Source: Hyphomonadaceae bacterium
Lineage (GTDB): Bacteria; Pseudomonadota; Alphaproteobacteria; Rhizobiales; Hyphomicrobiaceae
Length of the DNA stretch: 64,000 nt
NCBI GenBank assembly: GCA_019747815.1
Contig: JAIEQJ010000032.1
Span: 38,809 to 102,808, forward strand
Direction: 5' to 3'
In this document: positions 44,634-53,865 of the stretch, in pieces
Numbering within the stretch: the stretch's first letter is position 1
How the letters are laid out: each line of letters begins with the position of its first letter
Program-made: the position numbers and the translations under genes
The notes under the pieces: model-generated
The model's input: the letters and a program-made list of their open reading frames with translations, nothing else
The model's database searches: none
What the model was told of the DNA's origin: nothing

Positions 44634-45467
44634 TCACGTCATGTCGAGCGGCGTGGCCCGCTTCGGCGGCGGAAAGGCGGCATCCAGCGCCTTCAGATCG
44701 TCCGCGTCGAGCGCGACGTCCAGCGCCGTCAGGTTCGCGCGCACGTGGTCGGGCTTAACAGCCTTCGGGATCGTGATCACGCCCGGGTGGCGGAGCACCC
44801 ACGCCAGGGCTACGGCGGCGGCATCGACACGGTGCTTGTCGGCGATTTTTTTCAGCGCGGGCTTGCTGAGCAGCGGTCCCTGGCCCAGCGGAGAATAGGC
44901 CATCACCATGACGCCGGCCTGTGCGCACTTCGGCAGCAAGGCCCATTCGATCCCGCGCGAGCCGAGGTGGTAGAGCACCTGGTTGGATGCACAGGCCTTG
45001 CCACCGGGCACGCCTGCCAGCTCGTCCATATCGCCGGCAGCGAAATTGCTGACGCCCCACTGCCTGATCTTGCCGTCCCTTTTCAGCGTCTCGAAAGCCT
45101 CCACCGTCTCTGCCAATGGATAGGAGCCGCGCCAGTGCAGCAGATAGAGATCGAGCCGATCGGTCTTGAGCCGTTTGAGGCTGCGCTCGCAGGCGGCGAC
45201 CGCACCCTTGCGCGAGGCGTTGTGCGGATAGGCCTTGCTGACCAGGAAGATATCGTCCCGGCGGCCAGCCATGGCCTCCCCGAGCATGTCCTCGGCACCG
45301 CCCTCGCCGTACATCTCGGCGGTGTCGATCAGCCGGACGCCGAGATCGAGCCCGAGCTTGATGGCCGCCACCTCGGCGGCCCGCTCCGCCTTGCGCTCGC
45401 CCATGCGCCAGGTGCCGAGCCCCAAGGCCGGCACCTTGTCACCGCTCTTCAGCGTCACATGTCGCAT
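44634..45467 (-). CDS. Aldo/keto reductase
   Basis: NADPH-dependent reductase of the AKR barrel. 277 residues with the catalytic tetrad in context: Asp in RLIDTAEMYGEGG with Tyr, Lys in LVSKAYPHN, and His in DLYLLHWRG. Cofactor loop IPKAVKPDHVRANL near the C-terminus. It resembles the AKR5/YeaE-like group. Convergent with the LysR gene with 18 bases between; no pathway is implied. Confidence 0.93.
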   Translation of the reverse strand: MRHVTLKSGDKVPALGLGTWRMGERKAERAAEVAAIKLGLDLGVRLIDTAEMYGEGGAEDMLGEAMAGRRDDIFLVSKAYPHNASRKGAVAACERSLKRLKTDRLDLYLLHWRGSYPLAETVEAFETLKRDGKIRQWGVSNFAAGDMDELAGVPGGKACASNQVLYHLGSRGIEWALLPKCAQAGVMVMAYSPLGQGPLLSKPALKKIADKHRVDAAAVALAWVLRHPGVITIPKAVKPDHVRANLTALDVALDADDLKALDAAFPPPKRATPLDMT

Positions 45468-45598
45468 CCGTCCCTCCTCGCGCCATCCACTTCCCCTGCA
45501 GCCTATCGCACCGCCTGCCTTCGATCACGCCCTTGAGCCTTGCTGAAAAGGCTGCCAATGATCGCCCGACATCCGCAAGCATCGATCGGGAGACGCGC

Positions 45599-45982
45599 AT
45601 GGACAAGGCACTGCAGGCCAAAGGCATCGCCAACCGCAAGGCGGTGTTGGGCGAAGACTACGTCAACAAGGCCATGGCCTCGGCCGACAGCTTCAGCCAG
45701 CCATTCCAGGATATCCTGAACGAGTACTGCTGGGGCATGATCTGGGGTGACGAGCGCCTGCCGCGCAAGACGCGCTCGATGCTCAATCTCGTCATGCTGG
45801 CCTGCCTCAACCGCATGCACGAATGGGAATTGCACTTGCGGGGCGCGCTCACCAACGGCGTGAGCCGGGACGAGATCCAGGCGATCCTGCACCAGATTGC
45901 CGTCTATGCCGGCGTGCCACTGGCCGTGGAATGCTTTCGCATCGCGCGCAGGGTCTTCGCCGAGGTCGATGCCAAGGCCTGA
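45599..45982 (+). CDS. Carboxymuconolactone decarboxylase-family protein
   Basis: 127 residues, the normal single-domain size. Core motif EYCWGMIWGDERLPRKTRSM then LNLVMLACLNRMHEWELHLRGAL and the final VYAGVPLAVECFRIAR are those of 4-carboxymuconolactone decarboxylase relatives. Some members are decarboxylases of the protocatechuate pathway, others peroxidase-like; no other pathway gene is nearby. ATG 45599 with GGGAGA before it is preferred over starts further upstream. Confidence 0.9.
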   Translation: MDKALQAKGIANRKAVLGEDYVNKAMASADSFSQPFQDILNEYCWGMIWGDERLPRKTRSMLNLVMLACLNRMHEWELHLRGALTNGVSRDEIQAILHQIAVYAGVPLAVECFRIARRVFAEVDAKA

Positions 45983-46000
45983 GCGCTAGAGACCTGAGCG

Positions 46001-46240
46001 CTATTTGCCGGTTTGGCTCTGGGTGCAGAAGGTTTCGCACTGCTCCCTCGTCCACTTCAAGCCCCGACGCCAGCCCCTGTTGCACTCCTCTTGCGTGGGA
46101 TTGACGATGGGATCGATGCCCGGCTTGGAGGGGCGCAGGCACCGGGCTCGTCGGGCCAGGCTGAGGTGATGTTTGTGCCTCGACGGGCCGTGCTGCCGGT
46201 TCCCGCAGGGCTGCCGCGGGACGGCCTCACTCGTGGCCAT
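46001..46240 (-). CDS. Small Cys-containing ORF with possibly wrong or broken 5' end
   Basis: The last 40 residues (NPTQEECNRGW, KWTREQCETFC) look like a small secreted family of this order, with Cys pairs and Trp. The first half is Arg/His-rich and is not a signal peptide, so the true start or an upstream frameshift is unclear. Alternatively the whole gene is a remnant. Confidence 0.4.
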   Translation of the reverse strand: MATSEAVPRQPCGNRQHGPSRHKHHLSLARRARCLRPSKPGIDPIVNPTQEECNRGWRRGLKWTREQCETFCTQSQTGK

Positions 46241-46318
46241 GATGGCGCGTGACGACTTGCCGAGTGGTGACTTGCCGGGGATGCAATCAGGACCGGCTTT
46301 GATGCAGAGAGATGAGCG

Positions 46319-46984
46319 ATGCTAAGCCTTTCCTGCAGCCCCGCGCGATTGGCGGCAGCTGTCGCGGCTCTTGCGGCAATGATCCTGTTTGTGCCCGGAA
46401 CTCACGCGCTGGAGGAGCAGCGCGGCGAGGCTGCCGCAATCGAGGCTTGCGACAAGCGCCTCTGCACCATCCTGATGCAGAAGAACGCCAAGGGCAACGA
46501 TCTCCACTGCAAGCTGACGAAGACCTGGGCGCGCTCCACCATCAAGCAGGCGGACAGCCACAAGCTGAGCTGGGCTTTCGGCGATGCGCGCTGCTCGGTG
46601 GATATCAATCTCAACCGATCCCATCTCGTCGCCGTCCTAACCGGCGCAGGACGCAAGTTCTTCATGTCGCCGCACACGGTCCATTGCGTGGTCGAACTGG
46701 ACGGCAAGCTGGAGAATGTGACGGCGACGCTCTCTCCGAAGATCCATTTCAAGGACGGCAAGGCCGACAAGATATGGGTCAACCTGAAGGAGGTCGAAGG
46801 CCCGGCCGGAATCAAGGCCACCCTGCTGGCTGCCGCGCAGCTCGCCGACGGCCTCGGCCTCTTCCACCGGCAGATGATCAAGGCGATCAACCGCTATGTC
46901 GACCGCCACTGCCCCAAGACCTACCCTCAGTTGATCGCCGCCTCACCGCCGCCCGCTCCGAGCGCCAAGCCCGACAAGAAATAG
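46319..46984 (+). CDS. Secreted protein of unknown function
   Basis: 221 residues with a signal peptide ending THALEE near residue 32. The mature part has four Cys residues spaced as CDKRLCTIL and LHCKLTKTW, then ARCSV and HCVVEL, and ends Pro-rich (PPPAPSAKPDKK). It looks like a conserved hypothetical of Hyphomicrobiales, but I have no name for it. Disulfides between the paired Cys are probable. It is single, and the next gene is convergent. Confidence 0.72.
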   Translation: MLSLSCSPARLAAAVAALAAMILFVPGTHALEEQRGEAAAIEACDKRLCTILMQKNAKGNDLHCKLTKTWARSTIKQADSHKLSWAFGDARCSVDINLNRSHLVAVLTGAGRKFFMSPHTVHCVVELDGKLENVTATLSPKIHFKDGKADKIWVNLKEVEGPAGIKATLLAAAQLADGLGLFHRQMIKAINRYVDRHCPKTYPQLIAASPPPAPSAKPDKK

Positions 46985-47027
46985 AGAAACAAGCGACAGG
47001 GCGCGCAATGTGCGCGCCCACCACCGG

Positions 47028-47735
47028 TTATCGGGCGATCTGGTCGAGGAGGCGGGCGAGGGCCTCGGGCACCGTGACATTGGGGCTGTGGCTGGCATCG
47101 ATCTCGAAGAGCTGCCAGCCCGGATCGGAACGAAACCGCCTGGCGAACTGCCCAAACGTGTCGCCCGGCCCCAAGCGCGTGCAGTAGATGTAGGCACGCG
47201 GCAGATGCGCGCCGGCATTCTTCAGAACAAGCGGCTGCATGAAGGTCCCGATCGGCTGCCAGCGCCACCGCGGCGTGATCCAGGCAATATCCTCAGGCGA
47301 GGTATCGGGCGGCGGCGGGTTAGGCGGCAGCAGCCAGCCATCGCCCTCGGCACGCACCGCCTCCTGCCGCCGCGTCCGTTCCGCCTCCGGCAGCAAGTCA
47401 ATGAGCGACTGGCCGCTGTCGGGGACGAACGCGTCGAGATAGATCAGCCTGGCGATCCGCTCGGGCGCACGGTCGGCAACACCGGTGGCCACCATGCCGC
47501 CGTAGCTGTGGCCCACCAGAGCCACATCGCGGAGATCCTCATAGTCGAGCACCGCGAGAACATCGGCGATGTGTGTCTCGAGGTTGATGGCGCGACTGGC
47601 CTGGTGCGCGCGCTCGCCAAGCCCCGTGCACGTGGGCGTGATGATCTCGTGGCCGGCGGCCCGCAACAGGGGCCGCACCTTCTTCCAAGCCCAAGCCGCG
47701 CTCCACGCACCGTGACAGATGACGAACCTTGCCAT
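47028..47735 (-). CDS. Alpha/beta hydrolase, salicylate-esterase-like
   Basis: 235 residues from ATG 47735. Motifs: FVICHGAWSAAWAWKKV, nucleophile VGHSYGGMV, acid in YLDAFVPDSG region or later Asp, and a C-terminal His in IDASHSPNVTVPEAL. This layout is that of plant methyl-salicylate-esterase-like bacterial proteins (EstC group). The substrate is unknown. Confidence 0.88.
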   Translation of the reverse strand: MARFVICHGAWSAAWAWKKVRPLLRAAGHEIITPTCTGLGERAHQASRAINLETHIADVLAVLDYEDLRDVALVGHSYGGMVATGVADRAPERIARLIYLDAFVPDSGQSLIDLLPEAERTRRQEAVRAEGDGWLLPPNPPPPDTSPEDIAWITPRWRWQPIGTFMQPLVLKNAGAHLPRAYIYCTRLGPGDTFGQFARRFRSDPGWQLFEIDASHSPNVTVPEALARLLDQIAR

Positions 47736-47818
47736 GCGCCGTGCCTCCCCCACCTTGCGATCCCAAGCCTAGCACAGTGGGCGCATCATGAGTGCGCGGC
47801 GCCGGGTCGGCACATCCC

Positions 47819-48133
47819 CTATCCGTGCTGCTCGCCCCAGGCGTAAAGGGCCTTGAGCACAGGGCCCAGGGCTTGGCCCTTGCCGGTCAGAAAATACTCG
47901 TAGCGCGGGGGATGCGCCGCATAGAGCCGCGTCGCGATCACGCCTTGCGCCTCGAGCGTCTTGAGGCGCGCCGACAGGGTATTGGGCGCCACGCCCGGCA
48001 AACGCCGCTCGAACTCCTGGAAGCGCAGGGGACCATGGCGCAGCAAATCCCGCAGGATCAACAGCGACCATCTCTCGCCGACGACATCGAGCGCGCGTGC
48101 GACCGGGCAGCGTTGTCCGTACGTGACAGCCAT
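47819..48133 (-). CDS. HxlR-family regulator
   Basis: 104 residues from ATG 48133. Full HxlR pattern: CPVARALDVVGERWSLLILRDLL, RFQEFERRLPGVAPNTLSARLKTLE split over the helix-turn-helix, and the wing PPRYEYFLTGKGQAL. It is divergent from the MATE exporter gene with two direct repeats between, so it probably represses the exporter and itself. Many HxlR proteins sense electrophiles through Cys; the early CP here could do so. Confidence 0.92.
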   Translation of the reverse strand: MAVTYGQRCPVARALDVVGERWSLLILRDLLRHGPLRFQEFERRLPGVAPNTLSARLKTLEAQGVIATRLYAAHPPRYEYFLTGKGQALGPVLKALYAWGEQHG

Positions 48134-48162
48134 GCCGCGAACGTTACCGCCCAAGCTTCGTT

Positions 48163-48195
48163 TTGACAAGTTACTATATATTGACAAGTTACTAT
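48163..48195. promoter_or_regulatory. Two direct repeats, probable HxlR operator
   Basis: TTGACAAGTTACTAT at 48163-48177 and again, identical, at 48181-48195, period 18 bp, in the 101-base gap between the HxlR and MATE genes. Each copy contains TTGACA, a perfect -35 hexamer. HxlR binding would therefore cover the exporter promoter. Confidence 0.7.
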
Positions 48196-48234
48196 GTTGC
48201 TTGTAGCTACGAGCACGCTCCCGGGAGGAGACCT

Positions 48235-49614
48235 ATGAGAGACGCCGCCGCCATGGCTCCCGCCCTGCACCGCCAAAGCCTCGTCGAGGCGCCGATCCTG
48301 CCAACCCTCCTGCGCCTCACGGCACCCAATCTGGCAGCCATGGTCGTCCTCGCGCTGGTGGCGATCTTCGAGACTGTCTACATCGGGATTCTCGGCACCG
48401 CACAGCTCGCCGCCATTGCCCTGGCCTTTCCCCTTGCCATGCTGATGCAGATGTTGTCGGCCGGCGCGATGGGCGGTGGGGTCTCTTCCGCGATCAGCCG
48501 CGCGCTCGGGGCCGGCGACAGCGCACGCGCATCCGCCCTTGCCGTGCACGCGCTGGCCATCGGCACCCTGGCGGGGCTCGGCTTTTCCTTGTTGTTCCTC
48601 CTGCTCGGGCGATCGATCCTGAGCCTGCTCGGAGGCAGAGGCGTGGTGCTCGAGCAGGCGGTGCTCTATGCCGACGTTGCGCTCACAGGCGCGATCGCGA
48701 TCTGGCTTCTGAACACGCTAGCATCGATTGTGCGCGGCACGGGCAACATGCGCGTGCCATCGCTCACCCTCCTGGCCGCTTCGGCCTTGCAGATCGCGCT
48801 GGGCGGCACCTTGGGGCTCGGCCTCGGCCCGGTGCCGCGCTTGGGATTGACCGGCGTCGCCCTTGGGACCGTCATCAGCTCCAGCCTGGGCGCGGGCTTC
48901 CTGTTGTGGTTCCTCCGGTCGGGCAAGGCAAATGTCGGCCTGGCGTTCAGCGCCGGGCTCAATCGGGAAATGTTTTTCGACATCCTGAAAGTCGGCGCGG
49001 TGGCGGCCTTCTCACCTCTGCAATCCGTGCTGACGGTGCTGATCCTGACAAGACTGGTCGCGAGCCTCGGCACCGAAACCCTGGCCGGCTACGGCATCGG
49101 CGCGCGTCTCGAGTTCCTGCTGGTGCCGATCGTCTTTGCGGTTGGCGTTGCCAGCGTGCCGATGGTGGGAATGGCGATTGGGGCCGGCAATGTCCCGCGG
49201 GCGCGCCAGGTGGCATGGACGGCGGGCGGCGTCGCCACCCTGGCCCTGGGGACGATAGGCCTGGCCGTCGCGGCCATGCCGGGCTTGTGGTCGGGCCTGT
49301 TCACGGCCGATCCCACCGTCCGAGCCGCCGCCAACCTGTATTTGCGCTGGGCGGGACCCGGTTTTGCCTTCTTCGGGCTCGGACTTGCGCTCTACTTCGC
49401 CTCGCAGGGCTCGGGTAAAATTCTTGCCCCGGTCCTCGCCGCCACGGTTCGTCTGGGCGTCGTCGCGCTCGGCGGCTGGTGGCTGACCGCACTCGATGCG
49501 CCCGCCTCGGCGATCTTCGCGCTCGTCAGCCTGTCGATGGTGGCCTACGGGGCCGCCACGGCGACCGCGGTGTATTTCACGCCCTGGGAAGCTCGCACCG
49601 TGCGCGCTCAGTAG
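48235..49614 (+). CDS. MATE-family multidrug efflux transporter
   Basis: 459 residues with twelve predicted helices in two halves. Exports cationic or other toxic compounds driven by Na+ or H+. Start ATG 48235 has GGAGGAG upstream; the frame is open to 48163 but those residues are translated operator. Family blocks: [36 protein letters not shown] and [16 protein letters not shown]. Its stop overlaps the convergent prs stop by seven bases. Confidence 0.93.
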   Translation: MRDAAAMAPALHRQSLVEAPILPTLLRLTAPNLAAMVVLALVAIFETVYIGILGTAQLAAIALAFPLAMLMQMLSAGAMGGGVSSAISRALGAGDSARASALAVHALAIGTLAGLGFSLLFLLLGRSILSLLGGRGVVLEQAVLYADVALTGAIAIWLLNTLASIVRGTGNMRVPSLTLLAASALQIALGGTLGLGLGPVPRLGLTGVALGTVISSSLGAGFLLWFLRSGKANVGLAFSAGLNREMFFDILKVGAVAAFSPLQSVLTVLILTRLVASLGTETLAGYGIGARLEFLLVPIVFAVGVASVPMVGMAIGAGNVPRARQVAWTAGGVATLALGTIGLAVAAMPGLWSGLFTADPTVRAAANLYLRWAGPGFAFFGLGLALYFASQGSGKILAPVLAATVRLGVVALGGWWLTALDAPASAIFALVSLSMVAYGAATATAVYFTPWEARTVRAQ

Positions 49615-50540
49615 AACAGGCTGGAGACGCTTTCCTCGCGTGCGGTGCGGGCGATGGCCTCCGCCAGCAGCGGGGCAATCGAAAGCACGCGGACGTTGGG
49701 GGCCGACTTCACGGTCTCGGTCGGCTGGATCGAGTCTGTGATGACGAGCGTCTTGAGGTTGGAGCTGGTGATCTTGGCAACCGCACCGCCCGATAGCACG
49801 CCGTGCGTGATGTAGGCCATGACCTCGGTTGCGCCTTCCTTGAGCAGCGCATTGGCCGCGTTCACCAGCGTGCCGCCCGAATCGACGATGTCGTCGATCA
49901 GGATGCAGCGCTTGCCGTCGACGTCGCCGATGACGTTCATCACCTCGGATTCGCCGGCCTTCTCACGGCGCTTGTCGCAAATGGCGATCGGCACGTTGAT
50001 GCGCTTGGCCAGGCCCCGCGCGCGCACCACACCGCCCACGTCCGGCGAGACGACGACCAGATTGGATGTGCCGAAGCGCTCCTGGATATCGCGCACCATC
50101 ACCGGCGCGGCGAACAGGTTGTCGGTCGGGATATCGAAGAAGCCCTGGATCTGGCCGGCATGCAGATCGACGGTCATCACGCGGTCGACGCCCGCGCGCT
50201 CGATCAGGTTGGCGACCAGCTTGGCCGAGATCGGCGTACGCGGGCCCGGCTTGCGATCCTGCCGGGCATAGCCGAGGTAGGGCATGACGGCTGTGATCCG
50301 CTGCGCCGATGCCCGCCGCAAGGCATCGGTGAGAATGAGCAGCTCCATCAGGTTGTCATTGGCGGGGAAGGAGGTCGACTGGATGATGTACACGTCCTCG
50401 CCGCGCACATTTTCCTGCACCTCCACGAACACTTCCATGTCCGCAAAGCGTTTGACCACGCTCTTGGTCAACGACAGCTTGAGCGCGTTCGCGATCGCCT
50501 CCGCCAAGGGGCGATTGCTGTTTCCGGCGACGAGCTTCAT
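49608..50540 (-). CDS. prs: Ribose-phosphate pyrophosphokinase
   Basis: Makes phosphoribosyl pyrophosphate from ribose-5-phosphate and ATP, the precursor of nucleotides, His, Trp and NAD. 310 residues, usual length. Blocks: [54 protein letters not shown], and the PRPP-binding loop [13 protein letters not shown]. Start ATG 50540 (MKLVAGNSN) is the conserved one; the longer frame to 50609 adds nothing family-like. Confidence 0.97.
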   Translation of the reverse strand: MKLVAGNSNRPLAEAIANALKLSLTKSVVKRFADMEVFVEVQENVRGEDVYIIQSTSFPANDNLMELLILTDALRRASAQRITAVMPYLGYARQDRKPGPRTPISAKLVANLIERAGVDRVMTVDLHAGQIQGFFDIPTDNLFAAPVMVRDIQERFGTSNLVVVSPDVGGVVRARGLAKRINVPIAICDKRREKAGESEVMNVIGDVDGKRCILIDDIVDSGGTLVNAANALLKEGATEVMAYITHGVLSGGAVAKITSSNLKTLVITDSIQPTETVKSAPNVRVLSIAPLLAEAIARTAREESVSSLFY

Positions 50541-50714
50541 GTGCGGCGCCCCCCTGCTACGGTTCGCATCTCGCGTATCAAAGGGCATCGGCAGTGACAC
50601 TCCGTCCACACGTGGCGCGTTCTAGCAAGCGGCACCAGGGCTTGCAAACTCGGGGCAGGAAAATCCGGGGTGAACATGCAAACCGCCGCCTCGGGGGGCG
50701 GCGGTTGCGGCGGT

Positions 50715-51803
50715 TCAATTTACCGCCCTGTTGGCCGAAGGCAGAAGCTTGGCGATGCCCTGAACCGCGGCACCTGCCGCCTGGTCAGCCGTTCTGCCCC
50801 AGGCGCCGTCCAATGACCCTTCGGGGATGTCGTTCTTCTGGGACACCGTGCCAAGTCTCTTGCCCTGCGGATCCTTGACAACCCACTCGATCTGGATCGC
50901 CTGTTTACCTTCCCGGGCCGCGCCCAGCGTTACCGCGCCTTCAACGCGGTAGGCGGAGGCTGAGGGGCCATTCGCCAGCGGCACGCCCTTACCCTGCAAC
51001 TCGCGCTGGATGGCGGCAGTGAGCGACGTGCCGCCGTCGCCGGGTGCGCCGGTCACCGCCGGCACGAGAGCGCTGACGGGCCCCGCTTCACGATTGATGC
51101 TGCCGGTCGTCTGGCTGGATGGCGGCGGCGGCGGCGGCGGCGGCGGCGCGGCCGCCACATTCGTCTTCGCGGCCGGCCGCGGTGCTCGCGCCGCTGTATG
51201 ATGCGCATCCTCCTTCTGGCCGCCGACCCCGGCCGGCGCTGCGGCGGGTGCCGAGGCGATGGCCGCCCGAGCGTTCGGCAGCCACGCCACAAGCGATCCC
51301 GTCGCCTTGGCGGTGATCGATTGCGCGACCTGCGGCGAGATCGCAGCCCAAGGATCGCGCGAGGGATTGCCGGGCACCATCTCCTCGCCCGTAAAGCGGT
51401 TCACCCGCTTGCCCGTGCCGTCGCTGACATCGAGCACATAGGAAACCTTGGTGCCGCTCTTTTCCTTTGCCGCCAGGATGTAGGGGCGCAGATGAAAATC
51501 GGCGCCATCCTCCTTGCCCGACGTCACGGTGACGCGCTGCTTGTCGAGCGCGGCGGTGAACTCCTGATGCAGCTGCTTTCCGAGCGCATCCGGCGGCCCA
51601 ACGATCGAGTTCAACGCGACCTTTGCAAGTGGCGGCTCAACGGCAGCCTTGGGCGCAGCAACGGGTTCTTGCGCGGGGCTGTTCGCAGCTTCGAACAGAG
51701 AACTGCCACAGCCCGCAAGACCAAAGCCTGCGAAGCCGATGACAACGGCCAGCGCCACCAGAAAACGTTGGCGCCGCACCGCAGCAGCGTCCATGGTCGT
51801 CAC
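50715..51803 (-). CDS. Hypothetical lipoprotein with a poly-proline linker
   Basis: 362 residues. The signal ends FGLAGCGSS, a good lipobox, so it is probably lipid-anchored. Two similar halves (about 60-190 and 240-355) each contain a beta-rich region with LHQEFTAALDKQ or LTAAIQRELQGKG and a V-x-Y/W-x-V-x-D pattern, linked by an Ala/Pro-rich stretch with nine or more prolines in a row. The halves look like a duplication. I recognise no family; the gene lies between prs and pgeF. Confidence 0.75.
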   Translation of the reverse strand: MTTMDAAAVRRQRFLVALAVVIGFAGFGLAGCGSSLFEAANSPAQEPVAAPKAAVEPPLAKVALNSIVGPPDALGKQLHQEFTAALDKQRVTVTSGKEDGADFHLRPYILAAKEKSGTKVSYVLDVSDGTGKRVNRFTGEEMVPGNPSRDPWAAISPQVAQSITAKATGSLVAWLPNARAAIASAPAAAPAGVGGQKEDAHHTAARAPRPAAKTNVAAAPPPPPPPPPSSQTTGSINREAGPVSALVPAVTGAPGDGGTSLTAAIQRELQGKGVPLANGPSASAYRVEGAVTLGAAREGKQAIQIEWVVKDPQGKRLGTVSQKNDIPEGSLDGAWGRTADQAAGAAVQGIAKLLPSANRAVN

Positions 51804-51999
51804 AGTGACCCCCCTATCTCGAAGCCCCGCTGAATCCCGTGCCGACGTACAAACCCAACGGCGAGTGATTCCTTTAGCGGTTACCCCAGCAGACTCTCAA
51901 CCCCCTGACAATATCCGGGTCCCGATACAACCAGGGGAAAACTCGAGCATCCCTAACGCACGAGCAGTCCGGACACGCCAAATTTGTGGAAAACGACCG

Positions 52000-52776
52000 T
52001 TAAGTCAAGACGATGGCAGATATTTGGCGACCGTAGTCGGGCTCCTGGCGCGTGCGCGACCGGCGGTAGCTGAAGAAGTCATCATAGCGAGCATAGGTGC
52101 ACGCGCCCGGAACTGACGCAACCGCAACTCCCGATTGCCGCAAACGGTGGGCAACGTACCCGGAAAGATCGAAACGGGGCCGCCCGTTCACGGTGCCGCC
52201 GGCCGTGAAGAAGCGGGCGCTGGCGCCGTCGCGGTCGAGAAACTCTGCCTTGAATTCCGGCCCGACCTCGTAGGCCGCCGGGCCTATGCAGGGACCGACG
52301 GCAGACACGATGCGCGCGCGCTCCGCACCCAGCGCCTCCATCGTATCGATGGCGGCTTCGACGATTCCACTCAGCGCGCCGCGCCAACCGGCATGGGCCG
52401 CGGCCACCACGCGCGCCTCAACGTCGGCGAACAGCACGGGCGCGCAGTCTGCCGTCAGCACGCCGAGCGCGATGCCCGGTGTGGCGGTCACCATCGCATC
52501 AGCCTTCGGCCGTTCGCCGGCAGGCCACGCATCGCTGACGACGAGCGCCGTCGTACCATGCACCTGGTGGGCGGACATGAGGGCGCGGGCGCCCAGATGC
52601 GCCGTCACGCGGCTTCGATTTTCGCGGACGGCCGCCGGATCATCCTTGGAGCCGATGCCGCAATTGAGGCTGGCATAGAGGCCTTGCGACACCCCGCCGT
52701 GTCGCGTGAAGAAGCCATGGGCAATGCCCGTCAGGCTGGCGAGGCCGGGGGCCAAGAGCGGTTTTGGCATCCTCAT
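52000..52776 (-). CDS. pgeF: Peptidoglycan editing factor / purine-nucleoside phosphorylase (laccase-domain, YfiH family)
   Basis: 258 residues. Metal-site blocks: GVLTADCAPVLFAD, AAHAGWRGALSGIV and VGPCIGPAAYEVG, with the HQVHG motif in ALMSAHQVHGT. Family members have been shown to remove wrong residues from cell-wall precursors (PgeF) and to cleave purine nucleosides. It starts three bases before the end of midA and is the last of lgt-midA-pgeF, a conserved order. Confidence 0.93.
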   Translation of the reverse strand: MRMPKPLLAPGLASLTGIAHGFFTRHGGVSQGLYASLNCGIGSKDDPAAVRENRSRVTAHLGARALMSAHQVHGTTALVVSDAWPAGERPKADAMVTATPGIALGVLTADCAPVLFADVEARVVAAAHAGWRGALSGIVEAAIDTMEALGAERARIVSAVGPCIGPAAYEVGPEFKAEFLDRDGASARFFTAGGTVNGRPRFDLSGYVAHRLRQSGVAVASVPGACTYARYDDFFSYRRSRTRQEPDYGRQISAIVLT

Positions 52777-52779
52777 CTC

Positions 52780-53865
52780 CTAGCCGAATGGAAATGGCGG
52801 GGGAAGATGGGCTGAGATCACGGCCATCGCCTTGAACAGCTCGCCCATGCCGCTGGGTGAGATCAGCCGCTGCACGGCCGCCTCGATCTCGCCTGCCCGT
52901 GCGGGGTTGGCGGCCATGAGCCGCTGCGCGCGCTCGACCACGCCGAGGCGCCCGAGAAGCTCAGCCTGGGTCATGGGGCCATGCGCGGCAAGGCCCGCGG
53001 CCTCAGCCTTCCCTGCCAAGCCGGCGAACTGCACGTGTGCGGTGAGGTCCGCCATCCCGGGGTCCAGGAGAGGATCGGCGTAGGCATGGCGGCGTACCGC
53101 CTGCAGGGTGTCTCCGAACGACGGCCGGGCCGGGCCATAGTCAACGAACAGCGCGCAGTGCGGGCCAGCCCGCTCGGCCAGCGTCCGCAACACCTCCTCC
53201 TCGCCGGCGCGCAGCTCGACGATGGCGCCATCCGTTGGCTCTGCATGGGCTTGGAACACCACGGGAGCTCCGACCGCAAACTGCAGGCCGCCCTCCCGCG
53301 CCAGAGCGACAACCCGCTCGTGCCAGACGCCCTGGCGGTAGATCAACTGGCGGATGGGCAGCGCGTCGAGAAACTCATTGGCGATGACGATGGCGGGCCC
53401 GGGCGGCACCTGCGCCAGCGCCGGATGCCAGGTCGCCTCCGCCGGCCGGGATGCCAGCGTCCGTGCTTGAATGTCGCGCAGGGGCGCGCTGACCTCGACC
53501 AGGTGCACCGTGACGGCCTCGAGAAACCGAGGCACCGCCCGTGCGGCGCGAAGCGCGTCGCGCATCAAGCTTCCCCGGCCGGGGCCCAGCTCGACCAGCC
53601 GCAGGGGCGATGGGTGGCCGATGCTCTCCCACACGACCACCGACCAGAGGCCGATCAGCTCGCCGAAGACCTGGCTGATCTCGGGCGCCGTGATGAAATC
53701 GCCGCCGGCGCCGATGGTGGCGGTCCGCCGCCAATAGCCATGCCGCGGGTCTTCGAGACATGCCCGCATGTACCGGTCCACCGGCATCGGGCCATGCCGC
53801 GCAATATGCTCGCGCAGGGTCTCGAGGAGTGAACGAACGATTGCCTCAGCCGGGTCGTTGGACAT
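52780..53865 (-). CDS. SAM-dependent methyltransferase, MidA/NDUFAF7 type
   Basis: 361 residues. Human NDUFAF7 and its relatives dimethylate an arginine of a complex I subunit; the bacterial role is likely similar. SAM motif VELGPGRGSLMRDALRA near 95, before it RDFITAPEISQVFGELIGLW, and FVDYGPARPSFGDTLQ later. Its start overlaps the lgt stop by 20 bases, and pgeF follows after three, so the three are one operon. Confidence 0.92.
   Translation of the reverse strand: MSNDPAEAIVRSLLETLREHIARHGPMPVDRYMRACLEDPRHGYWRRTATIGAGGDFITAPEISQVFGELIGLWSVVVWESIGHPSPLRLVELGPGRGSLMRDALRAARAVPRFLEAVTVHLVEVSAPLRDIQARTLASRPAEATWHPALAQVPPGPAIVIANEFLDALPIRQLIYRQGVWHERVVALAREGGLQFAVGAPVVFQAHAEPTDGAIVELRAGEEEVLRTLAERAGPHCALFVDYGPARPSFGDTLQAVRRHAYADPLLDPGMADLTAHVQFAGLAGKAEAAGLAAHGPMTQAELLGRLGVVERAQRLMAANPARAGEIEAAVQRLISPSGMGELFKAMAVISAHLPPPFPFG

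Noticed and set aside
46312..47187. Second long frame overlapping the secreted-protein gene
   Set aside because: The overlapping frame at 46319 has a signal peptide and paired Cys residues; this one is Arg/Gly-rich mirror sequence.
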